Origin: Ignavibacteriaceae bacterium
GTDB taxonomy: Bacteria > Bacteroidota > Ignavibacteria > Ignavibacteriales > Ignavibacteriaceae
Direction of reading: 5' to 3'
NCBI GenBank assembly: GCA_031292465.1
Contig: JARLHB010000447.1
Location: 1 to 6,599 of the forward strand
DNA: 6,599 nt
Shown: one piece after another, positions 1 through 5,909 of the stretch
Layout of the letters: each line of letters starts with the position of its first letter
How positions within the stretch are numbered: position 1 is the stretch's first letter
The notes under the pieces: model-generated
Told to the model about the DNA's origin: nothing
Databases searched by the model: none
What the model saw: the letters and a program-made list of their open reading frames with translations, nothing else
Position numbers and translations under genes: made by a program

Positions 1-53
1 ATTGCCGCAGCCATTAGAATAAATATCAGATTAATGAAAATAATCTTTTTCAT
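1..53 (-). CDS. N-terminus of a probable exported protein or lipoprotein (partial, runs off the window)
   Basis: Seventeen codons are visible, beginning at the ATG whose complement is 51-53 and reading MKKIIFINLIFILMAAA before the window ends. Two lysines followed by an unbroken hydrophobic run and small alanines is the layout of a Sec signal peptide, or of a lipoprotein signal whose cysteine would lie beyond the edge. A GAGGA ribosome binding site precedes it by 6 bases. The start codon lies 11 bases after the stop of the 201-residue gene, so the two are probably co-transcribed. The mature protein is not visible and its function cannot be named. Confidence 0.72.
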   Translation of the reverse strand, partial: MKKIIFINLIFILMAAA

Positions 54-59
54 TTTTAT

Positions 60-64
60 TCCTC
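60..64 (-). promoter_or_regulatory. Ribosome binding site GAGGA for the exported protein
   Basis: On the minus strand the stop codon TAA of the upstream gene is followed directly by GAGGA, then a 6-base A/T spacer, then ATG. This supports the 1-53 start although only 17 codons can be read. The site begins immediately after the upstream stop, consistent with coupled translation of an operon. Confidence 0.65.
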
Positions 65-670
65 TTATATATTTAAACCGGAGGAATAATCCCTTACATT
101 ATCTTCAATCATTATTATTGTTTGAACGCCGACAATCCTTGTATCATGCTCGACATTCATTTTATCTTCAAATGATTTTATAATGGCAATAATAATTCGA
201 AAGTCCCCCTGCCAGATAAATATTTTATCAAATATGGAAATGTCCTTATTCAATAAAATTTGATTTAACTCTTTATTGTCATACGCAAGTAATACAACCG
301 GGATTTTAAGGCCGGAATCTTTTACAAGCTTTGCAAAATTAATCGGATGCATATCTTCAATATGGAGAGTAGTAATAATCATATCATAGCGGTTTTCTTC
401 TTTTGCGAGGGCAATAGCTTCAAGCCCGCTTGACACCCTGGTTAATTCCGGTGAATGGCTAAGGCTTAACCCCTGATATTCATTCCTGATTAATTCATAA
501 AGCCTTCCGTCTTCTTCAAAAAGGTATAAGTCATAAAGGCTTGAGACAAGAAGAATATCCCTGATTCTCAAACGCATCAGGTTTTGGAATCCCTGAAAAC
601 GGTTACCATAACCATGCTCAATCCAAAGAGCGTCATAGTTATTTCTTACTTCCTCAAAATTACTCTTCAT
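65..670 (-). CDS. Stand-alone receiver-like (pseudo-receiver) protein, truncated paralogue of the 994-residue PEP-like protein
   Basis: This 201-residue protein aligns without gaps to residues 23-184 of the 994-residue protein encoded at 2448-5432, at about 67% identity by hand count (108 of 162). Shared blocks include LVSSLYD, FEEDGRLYEL, TLHIEDMH, VLLAYDNKE, SIFD and FIWQGDFR. The fold pattern is that of a response-regulator receiver, but the phosphoacceptor Asp position reads Thr (IITTLHIED, about residues 98-106) and the lysine position reads Trp (FIWQGD), so phosphorylation is unlikely. The product stops shortly after IEDNV (188-192), which in the long protein opens the second, canonical receiver. 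The ATP-binding and C-terminal domains are absent. The first 22 residues differ from the paralogue. No clear Shine-Dalgarno precedes the ATG, only AAGAAAAATT. The frame is open and conserved, so it may be a functional stand-alone domain, but a decaying remnant cannot be excluded. It lies downstream of GDH-1 and 11 bases before an exported-protein gene. Confidence 0.82.
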   Translation of the reverse strand: MKSNFEEVRNNYDALWIEHGYGNRFQGFQNLMRLRIRDILLVSSLYDLYLFEEDGRLYELIRNEYQGLSLSHSPELTRVSSGLEAIALAKEENRYDMIITTLHIEDMHPINFAKLVKDSGLKIPVVLLAYDNKELNQILLNKDISIFDKIFIWQGDFRIIIAIIKSFEDKMNVEHDTRIVGVQTIIMIEDNVRDYSSGLNI

Positions 671-860
671 AATTTTTCTTAATGTTAAGTAAGTTTTATA
701 TTACTGCATAAATTTTTCCGCATATAAGGCGGATTTTACTCTTATTCCCGCCCAATATTATACTTGCCCTTAATTCTGTTCCATTTATAGATGCTCTGGT
801 TTGATAAAATTAAGAGCAAGAAAGAATAACTAATAAGCCTTAAACAGGCAGCAATTTTAA
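671..860 (-). other. Intergenic gap between GDH-1 and the truncated paralogue
   Basis: The 190-base AT-rich gap contains no gene. Just after the GDH-1 stop there is a weak 4-bp hairpin (GCCT at 837-840 with AGGC at 846-849, 5-base loop) followed on the minus strand by TTATTAGTT; this could be a poor terminator at best. A TATAAT lies further on at 757-762. Whether the 201-residue gene is read through from GDH-1 or has its own promoter cannot be settled from sequence. Confidence 0.4.
757..762 (-). promoter_or_regulatory. Possible -10 box (TATAAT) for the 201-residue gene
   Basis: A perfect TATAAT occurs on the minus strand and would give a leader of roughly 80 bases to the ATG at 670. There is no convincing -35 at 16-18 bases (the hexamer there is near AATGGA) and no TGn extension. 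In such AT-rich DNA a chance match is quite possible. Confidence 0.25.
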
Positions 861-2222
861 TTAAACTACTCCCTGATCTATCATTGCATCTGCAACTTTA
901 AGGAAGCCTCCAATATTAGCGCCGTTTACATAATTACCCGGCGTGCCGAATCTGTCTGATATTTGCATGCAGGTATTATGGATTTCCTTCATAATCATCC
1001 GCAGGCGGTTATCCACTTCATCTCTTATCCAGGGCAGCCTCATACTGTTTTGAGACATTTCAAGTCCTGATACTGCAACACCGCCGGCATTTGCGGCTTT
1101 ACCAGGCCCATACAGAATTTTTTCATCAAGGAATATTTTTATCCCTTCGGTAGTAGTAGGCATATTTGCGCCTTCACTTACAACGTAAACTCCACTACTC
1201 AACAAATTTCCTGCATCTTTTGCATTAATTTCATTCTGGGTTGCACTTGGAAAGGCACATTGCGCTTTATGTTTCCAGAGAGGGTTATAATCTAATTTAC
1301 TATCAACCGGAGTATAAACGGCATTTTTATATTTTTCTATATATTCTTTTATTCTTCCCCTCCGAACATTTTTCAGGTCCATTATAAAATTAAGCTTCTC
1401 TGCATTTATTCCTTCCTCATCATATATATATCCGTTTGAGTCGGAAAGAGTAACAACTTTTCCTCCGAGCTGATTTATTTTTTCAACTGTATATTGAGCT
1501 ACATTTCCGCTGCCTGAGACCAGGCAAGTTTTTCCTTCAAGAGTCTGGCGGCGTGTATTAAGCATTTCGGAAGCAAAGTAAACCGAGCCGTAACCTGTAG
1601 CTTCGGGACGTATTAATGAACCGCCCCAGTTTAATCCTTTCCCCGTAAGAACACCTGTAAATTCATTTCGTAACTTTTTGTACTGGCCAAACAGATAGCC
1701 TATTTCCCTGCCGCCCACGCCTATATCACCCGCAGGTACATCTGTATCCGGGCCTATATGCCTGAAAAGTTCACTCATAAATGACTGGCAGAATCTCATA
1801 ATTTTAAGGTCGCTCTTACCTTTAGGATCAAAATCAGAACCGCCCTTTCCGCCGCCCATTGGAAGTGTGGTTAAGCTGTTCTTGAATACCTGTTCAAAAG
1901 CTAAAAATTTAAGAATACTTAAGTTAACGGATGGATGGAACATTAAACCGCCTTTATAGGGGCCGATTGCGCTGTTCATTTCGATTCTATAACCGCGGTT
2001 TATATTTATCTCGCCCTGATCATCTACCCATGCAACGCGAAAAGAAATAACTCTTTCCGGTTCAATTATGCGTTCAAGAACTTTAGCGGCTCTGTATTCG
2101 GGATGCCTTTCCATCACTAATGAAAGGGATTCGGCAACTTCTTCAACTGCCTGATGGAATTCCGGCTGGCTGGGGTTTTTGGCTTTCACTTCTGCCATGA
2201 GATTTTTTACATAATCTGACAT
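861..2222 (-). CDS. gdhA: Glutamate dehydrogenase, hexameric family, probably NADP-dependent (GDH-1)
   Basis: The enzyme catalyses reversible reductive amination of 2-oxoglutarate with ammonia to glutamate in the cytoplasm, linking the TCA cycle to nitrogen assimilation. At 453 residues it has the usual length of the small hexameric GDHs of the E. coli GdhA type. The N-terminal substrate domain shows GPYKGG (K90), the PMGGGKGG block (K126, the catalytic-lysine position) and PAGDIGVG (D166, the catalytic-aspartate position). The Rossmann domain has VSGSGNVAQ (235-243), and after its second strand LSDSNG (259-264), closely matching the SDSSG of E. coli NADP-GDH. Near the C-terminus are PSATQNE, EGANMPTT, PGKAANAGGVAVSGLEMSQ and NYVNGANIGGF. 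The family motif PCATQNE has Ser326 in place of Cys here. The start is fixed by AAGGAGG five bases upstream and by alignment to known N-termini. It is preceded by its own promoter-like element and is probably regulated separately from the 994-residue gene. The coenzyme assignment is an inference. Confidence 0.97.
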   Translation of the reverse strand: MSDYVKNLMAEVKAKNPSQPEFHQAVEEVAESLSLVMERHPEYRAAKVLERIIEPERVISFRVAWVDDQGEININRGYRIEMNSAIGPYKGGLMFHPSVNLSILKFLAFEQVFKNSLTTLPMGGGKGGSDFDPKGKSDLKIMRFCQSFMSELFRHIGPDTDVPAGDIGVGGREIGYLFGQYKKLRNEFTGVLTGKGLNWGGSLIRPEATGYGSVYFASEMLNTRRQTLEGKTCLVSGSGNVAQYTVEKINQLGGKVVTLSDSNGYIYDEEGINAEKLNFIMDLKNVRRGRIKEYIEKYKNAVYTPVDSKLDYNPLWKHKAQCAFPSATQNEINAKDAGNLLSSGVYVVSEGANMPTTTEGIKIFLDEKILYGPGKAANAGGVAVSGLEMSQNSMRLPWIRDEVDNRLRMIMKEIHNTCMQISDRFGTPGNYVNGANIGGFLKVADAMIDQGVV

Positions 2223-2227
2223 ACTAT

Positions 2228-2234
2228 CCTCCTT
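2228..2234 (-). promoter_or_regulatory. Strong Shine-Dalgarno AAGGAGG of GDH-1
   Basis: On the minus strand AAGGAGG stands five bases (ATAGT) before the ATG, a near-perfect match to the 16S anti-SD and much the strongest in the window. It fixes the GDH-1 start and suggests high expression. Neither the 201-residue nor the 994-residue gene has a comparable site. Confidence 0.85.
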
Positions 2235-2274
2235 TTGGAAGTTTTGTGATTATTGTAATTGGTTAATATTTTAT

Positions 2275-2283
2275 ATTATACCA
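2275..2283 (-). promoter_or_regulatory. Extended -10 promoter element (TGGTATAAT) of GDH-1
   Basis: The minus strand reads TGG-TATAAT, an extended -10 with a perfect TATAAT hexamer, which would start transcription near 2268 and give a leader of about 45 bases. The -35 region is poor (TACAGA at an 18-base spacing), as is tolerated by extended -10 promoters and by activator-dependent ones. A 12-bp palindrome lies about 55 bases further upstream. The element resembles housekeeping sigma70 promoters rather than the TAnnTTTG type of Bacteroidales. Confidence 0.55.
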
Positions 2284-2335
2284 TGCAGATCTCTTGGGTC
2301 TGTAGTTTTTGTTTGTGCAACCGGGTTTTGACAAC

Positions 2336-2347
2336 ATCCGATCGGAT
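2336..2347. promoter_or_regulatory. Perfect 12-bp palindrome ATCCGATCGGAT upstream of GDH-1, candidate operator
   Basis: The sequence is its own reverse complement over 12 bases and is GC-richer than its surroundings. Its centre lies roughly 74 bases upstream of the predicted GDH-1 start site, a position typical for a dimeric activator. No known regulator motif is recognised, so the assignment as an operator is an inference from symmetry and position. Confidence 0.35.
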
Positions 2348-2349
2348 TA

Positions 2350-2384
2350 CCTTTAAAGTAAATTCATTTGAATACTTATAAAGG
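2350..2384. repeat. 35-base imperfect inverted repeat between the 994-residue gene and GDH-1
   Basis: On the plus strand the arms are CCTTTA-AAGTA-AA-TTC and GAA-TACTT-A-TAAAGG around an ATTT loop, giving 14 pairs with a two-base and a one-base bulge. It begins two bases from the 12-bp palindrome. There is no T-run after it on the minus strand, so it is not a classic intrinsic terminator for the 994-residue gene. It could be a transcript 3' end structure or part of the GDH-1 control region. Confidence 0.4.
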
Positions 2385-2447
2385 AATTTCGACACAATCA
2401 AAATACTCAGCAAGTGAAAAGAATATGGGGGAACCGATCTTTAATAA

Positions 2448-5432
2448 TTATTGTTTGCCCGGTTTTAAAATTACTCCTTTATTTTGATGACCGTTTATTT
2501 TAACTGATATTGATTCTTCAAAAAATAAATGCTTTGTAAAATTCAATTCTTCCACTGCAATTTGAGAAGAAAGCCATTCCCAATCTATATAATCCTGGTT
2601 GTTCGCCGGATCGACAGTAAAGTAACCGACTTTAAATGAAGTAATATTCTGAAAGAAATGAGAACCCTGAGACGGAGTAACGTTTATATCCTTAAAACCG
2701 GATTCAACTATTACGCTTGCTCCCGATATCATATCCCACGTTACAGGAATACCAAGCCAATGATCCAGGCTTCCCCATCTTCCTACACCGATAAGAATAT
2801 ACGGCTTTTTTTGATCAAGGAGTTTAGAATTTAACCGGCTTATTTCCAAAGCGACATCCCTGCTTTTGGACCTGTCAAATTTATTAATATCTACAACTAT
2901 AACATCATGAATTTCATTTACAGCGCCATTGCCAAGCACCTGCCTGCTCTGGCAGATCAGGTCATCATGATTGTAATTATCAACGTTCAATTCTTCAATC
3001 TCCTGGCTAATAACAAGAGGCCGCATTTGCAGCATGGCAAAGTCTTTAGGATGCCCGGGCAGTACATTAAGGTTTACTGCAAATTCTATTTCAACAGGAA
3101 CTCCCATCCCCCAGGAACCCAGGTCAAGCAGCATATCTAATATTTCAGCAAGCGGAAAAGTTTTCTGTTTAAGGATTGAGGCAAATGTAACAACGCGCCT
3201 TCCTTTCCGGGAAATACCATCATAAACTTCATCGTCTTCCACCGAGTATGTAGAGCCTGAAAAATATAAGGTTTGATCTTTTTCAGCATAGCTCAAATCA
3301 AATTGTTTTACTAATTCTTCAGGTATGCGTGAAGGATCAGAATCGCGCGTACCGTTATAAACTAAAGCATAAAACTCCTGCTGCGCGTTCCTTATAGTTT
3401 CTTTAGTGGAATAAAATTGAAGCAGGTGCCGTGGGTATTTTGGACAGAACCTTACCGCGTTGCCTCCATCCACTACCTGTTTGCCCAAACCGAGCGCAAC
3501 CATTGCAATGCCGTCTGTTGATTTCTGCGGAGGAACAGGATAGAAATTATATGATTTTGCTACACCGGCAAAATCAGGATAAAACCTGTCGTCATGCCTC
3601 GAGCCTACCAGCCTTTGGACTATAACGGCCATCTTTTCTTCTTCAAGGCGGTATGATGTTGCCTTCATATAATCCTGGGCCTTCTTACAATATGTAGAGG
3701 CATACACGCTTTTTATACAATGAAGAAGTTCATAAAGCCTGACGTTTATATCAGGATCTTTATTGGGAATCATAAATGTCTGATAAACGCCGGCAAAAGG
3801 CTGAAATTGCGAGTCTTCAAGCAAACTGGAAGACCGCACAGCTAAAGGCTCTTTTACGGTTTCAAGAAAATCAAGAAGTTTCTTCTTTATATCGGCAGGA
3901 AAGACCGTAGTTTCAGTAAACTTTTTTGTTATCTCACTGTCTGAATAACTGCTTAATGTAAATACATCCAGACGGTTCATATCTAAGAACTGGTCAAACA
4001 CATCTGTGGCTATTACAATAGCGGACGGAACCGAGATTTCGACATTCTCAAATTTATAACGGATCTTGTTAGTATTAATAAGCGTATTAACGAAACCAAG
4101 CCCTCTTGCTTTACCTCCAAGTGAACCGCTTCCGATTCTTGCAAAACTATTTTTAGGATCAAAAGACTCCTTGCTAAACTCTGTAATTATTCCCCTAAGC
4201 CTTAGTTCCTGGTAAATATTTATGGAAGAAATAAGGTCGTCCCTAAGATCAACTATTGTTTCAAACTCTGAAACTTTTCTCGGCCTTAGTTTATGCGCAA
4301 GCCAGAATTCAGTACGTGCTTTAAGCCATTTTGAGAAGTGGTTTCTTTCAGCATGATAAAGTATGCTTTCTATCGGAACAGCTTTTAATTGTTCCTCAAG
4401 AGTTTTCAGGTTAGCGGCCCTTCCAACCACCTTGCCATCGGGAGTCTGGAAAATAAAATCCCCAAAGCCAAAATTTTTCAGCATAAAATCACGCAGGTTA
4501 TGCAGCAGGCGCGGCGAACCTTTTAAAAGGAATGATATCCCTGCTTCATAAGCTTTCTTCTCAAAGTCAGGATTGCTTGACTGCAGCAGGATTGGAATAT
4601 CTTCATGCCTTGCTTTTACAGTCTTTGCAAATTTAATCCCTGCTTCCGGGTCCCTTATACCCATATGCCGGAAATTACTATCGGTTATAATCCCGAGAAT
4701 AAATTCCTCGTATCTTGTATAATACTGCCAGGCTTCTTCATAAGTGGTGCATAAAAGAATTTTGGGCCTCGCCCTCATACGCAGGAACTTATGAGTAATA
4801 TTTACGCCTTCATATATAAGCCTTTGAGACTGCTTGAAAACTTCAGTATATATAAGCGGAAGATACGTGGAATAGAACTTAACGTTGTCCTCAACTAAAA
4901 TAATTACCTGTACTCCTACAGATGAAGTATCGTTTTCTACGTTTATCCTGTCTTCCGCATATTTAACAATACCTATTAAAAGGCGGAAATCGCCCTGCCA
5001 AATAAATATTCTGTCAAAGATGGAAGTATCGTAGTTTGCAATTAATTCTTTTCTTTCTTTATTATCATAGGCAAGCAATACGATTGGTATAGTAAGCCCT
5101 GCCCTGCGTATCATCTGGGCAAATTTAATTACATGCATATCCTCGATGTGAAGAGTTGTAATAATTAAATCGTAGGTGTTCTCCGTAATAGCCAGCTCAA
5201 GAGCCTCGCTGCCTGTTGTTACGTGCGTAATTTCAGGGGCCTGGCTTAAATTTAACAGCTGGTATTCTTCCCTTAAAAGTTCATAAAGGCGGCCGTCTTC
5301 TTCAAACAGATAATAATCATAAAGGCTTGATACAAGAAGTATCTCCCTTATCTTATACCGCATTAATTTTTGAAATTCTTTAATGCGGCTGCTGAATATA
5401 TCCTCTACATCAAATAAGGCAGACCTGTCCAT
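2448..5432 (-). CDS. Receiver-receiver-PPDK_N multidomain protein (PEP/pyruvate-binding domain protein, 994 aa)
   Basis: Three parts can be read. Residues about 28-165 form a receiver-like domain without phosphoacceptor Asp (IITTLHIEDM) or signalling Lys (FIWQGD). Residues about 175-320 form a second, better receiver: VEDN (E181, D182), IITDSN (D251), ILLQSS and FLLKGS (K304), with a long insert before D251. Residues about 430-806 are a PPDK/PEP-synthase N-terminal ATP-binding domain: GSGSLGGKARGL (K441), AVRSSSLLEDSQ (R533), FAGVYQT, IVQRLVG, GLGKQVVDGG, EIEFAV (E781, E783) and LQMRPL (Q802). The ATP-contacting positions therefore look intact. The swivel domain with its phosphohistidine and the PEP-binding TIM barrel are both missing. 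In their place is a C-terminal domain with GRWGSLDHWLGIPVTW (884-899) and PSQGSHFFQN (920-929), which I recall from FCB-group homologues. These are often annotated 'phosphoenolpyruvate synthase', but gluconeogenic activity is doubtful. The ATG is constrained by an in-frame TAG 9 bases upstream, and no clear Shine-Dalgarno is present. It lies between two GDH genes. Its real substrate is unknown. Confidence 0.92.
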   Translation of the reverse strand: MDRSALFDVEDIFSSRIKEFQKLMRYKIREILLVSSLYDYYLFEEDGRLYELLREEYQLLNLSQAPEITHVTTGSEALELAITENTYDLIITTLHIEDMHVIKFAQMIRRAGLTIPIVLLAYDNKERKELIANYDTSIFDRIFIWQGDFRLLIGIVKYAEDRINVENDTSSVGVQVIILVEDNVKFYSTYLPLIYTEVFKQSQRLIYEGVNITHKFLRMRARPKILLCTTYEEAWQYYTRYEEFILGIITDSNFRHMGIRDPEAGIKFAKTVKARHEDIPILLQSSNPDFEKKAYEAGISFLLKGSPRLLHNLRDFMLKNFGFGDFIFQTPDGKVVGRAANLKTLEEQLKAVPIESILYHAERNHFSKWLKARTEFWLAHKLRPRKVSEFETIVDLRDDLISSINIYQELRLRGIITEFSKESFDPKNSFARIGSGSLGGKARGLGFVNTLINTNKIRYKFENVEISVPSAIVIATDVFDQFLDMNRLDVFTLSSYSDSEITKKFTETTVFPADIKKKLLDFLETVKEPLAVRSSSLLEDSQFQPFAGVYQTFMIPNKDPDINVRLYELLHCIKSVYASTYCKKAQDYMKATSYRLEEEKMAVIVQRLVGSRHDDRFYPDFAGVAKSYNFYPVPPQKSTDGIAMVALGLGKQVVDGGNAVRFCPKYPRHLLQFYSTKETIRNAQQEFYALVYNGTRDSDPSRIPEELVKQFDLSYAEKDQTLYFSGSTYSVEDDEVYDGISRKGRRVVTFASILKQKTFPLAEILDMLLDLGSWGMGVPVEIEFAVNLNVLPGHPKDFAMLQMRPLVISQEIEELNVDNYNHDDLICQSRQVLGNGAVNEIHDVIVVDINKFDRSKSRDVALEISRLNSKLLDQKKPYILIGVGRWGSLDHWLGIPVTWDMISGASVIVESGFKDINVTPSQGSHFFQNITSFKVGYFTVDPANNQDYIDWEWLSSQIAVEELNFTKHLFFEESISVKINGHQNKGVILKPGKQ

Positions 5433-5559
5433 AAAACCCGGCTATTTATTCAATAATGTAATTGCACAATTTTTATCGAACATTAATAATCCATCGTTCG
5501 AAACAGAAAGATAAAAGATATTAATTCCTTTGCAAAATAATAAATTACTGCAATTTTTA

Positions 5560-5663
5560 GCCCCATCAGGGGCGGAATGTTTGTAGTATAGATGTAGAAC
5601 AGAAAATATCAAAACCCCGGTAGGGGTGATATGGTGTGCTACACCATGCCGCATCTATGATGC
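5560..5663. repeat. Stem-loop cluster containing two diverged copies of a CCCC(N4)GGGG repeat unit
   Basis: Four compact hairpins follow one another on the plus strand: GCCCC-ATCA-GGGGC (5560-5573), ACCCC-GGTA-GGGGT (5614-5627), ATGGTGT-GCT-ACACCAT (5631-5647) and GCATC-TAT-GATGC (5651-5663). The first two are homologous: the outer pair changes from G-C to A-T with pairing kept, the loops are four bases, and both are followed by a related run (GGAATGTTTGT and GATATGGTGTG). They start 54 bases apart. Similar CCCC/GGGG hairpin units followed by ATGTTTGTAG are, from memory, dispersed repeats in FCB-group genomes. Conserved pairing suggests that structure matters. Confidence 0.6.
5585..5612 (-). 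promoter_or_regulatory. Sigma70-like promoter (TTGATA-16-TATACT) facing the 994-residue gene, inside the repeat
   Basis: On the minus strand TTGATA (5607-5612) and TATACT (5585-5590) each match the consensus at five of six positions, with a 16-base spacer. Predicted initiation near 5578 would give a leader of about 145 bases beginning with the GCCCC/GGGGC hairpin. The GDH-2 terminator-like hairpin lies upstream, so the 994-residue gene would need a promoter here. The fit is good but based on consensus only. Confidence 0.45.
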
Positions 5664-5704
5664 TCTTTGACTTTAACTGGACATAATTAAGCTACAAGCA
5701 TTTC

Positions 5705-5717
5705 GCGGCTATGCCGC
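5705..5717. repeat. Small GC hairpin GCGGC-TAT-GCCGC
   Basis: A perfect 5-bp GC stem with a three-base loop stands in AT-rich DNA, followed on the plus strand by TATTATTTTTA. It could act as a weak terminator for plus-strand transcription, but no plus-strand gene precedes it. Its shape is that of a dispersed palindromic repeat. Confidence 0.4.
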
Positions 5718-5799
5718 TATTATTTTTACATACGATATTAGATAATGCAAAAGATATTTTAATTTCGAACAACCGGTTAATAATATTCAGCAGTAAAAA

Positions 5800-5859
5800 T
5801 AACCTCACCCCCGGCCCCTCTCCTTATCAGGAGAGGGTGGATTCAACCGGGCGAGGTTA
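5800..5859 (-). terminator. Large hairpin with T-run after GDH-2, probable intrinsic terminator derived from a dispersed repeat
   Basis: Nested arms pair across 60 bases: TAACCTC (5800-5806) with GAGGTTA (5853-5859), CCCGG (5810-5814) with CCGGG (5847-5851), and CCCTCTCCT (5816-5824) with AGGAGAGGG (5829-5837) around a TATC loop. On the minus strand the structure is followed by TTTTT, about 50 bases after the GDH-2 stop, as expected of a Rho-independent terminator. The CCTCACCCCCGGCCCCTCTCC core resembles, from memory, a widespread dispersed palindromic repeat of many bacterial genomes, so the terminator role may be secondary. Confidence 0.6.
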
Positions 5860-5909
5860 ATTTTAGGAAATAACAATAAAAATAACTGCGTCAATTTATT
5901 AAAAATCCG

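Larger units (their letters stand above)
5433..5909. other. 477-base non-coding region rich in stem-loops
   Basis: This gap between GDH-2 and the 994-residue gene holds no convincing gene. From GDH-2 onward (descending) it contains a terminator-like hairpin (5800-5859), a small GC hairpin (5705-5717), a cluster of four stem-loops including two diverged copies of one unit (5560-5663), and a promoter-like element within that cluster (5585-5612). The last 120 bases before the 994-residue start are AT-rich with no feature seen. A 70-codon open frame across the repeats is a translation of the repeat and not a gene. Confidence 0.7.

Noticed and set aside
715..735. TCCGC/GCGGA hairpin with a 7-base loop upstream of the 201-residue gene
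   Set aside because: A 5-bp stem in AT-rich DNA with no T-run or conserved context is expected by chance.
837..849. Intrinsic terminator after GDH-1
   Set aside because: The stem is only four base pairs and the following tract is TTATTAGTT, too weak to call.
2907..4551. Four plus-strand open frames of 62-77 codons inside the 994-residue gene
   Set aside because: They lie opposite a strongly conserved coding sequence, have no family resemblance and no start signals; they are antisense shadows.
2448..5432. Naming the 994-residue protein ppsA (phosphoenolpyruvate synthase)
   Set aside because: Only the ATP-binding N-terminal domain of that family is present; the phosphohistidine swivel and PEP/pyruvate barrel are missing.
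5442..5654. 70-codon minus-strand open frame directly upstream of and in frame with the 994-residue gene
   Set aside because: It is a translation of the hairpin repeat and AT-rich leader, with no ribosome binding site or recognisable domain, and it ends in a stop before the true ATG. It is neither a missed N-terminus nor a credible gene.
5433..5909. CRISPR array in the repeat-rich gap
   Set aside because: The repeats are short palindromes of differing sequence with irregular spacing; there is no regular repeat-spacer pattern and no cas gene.
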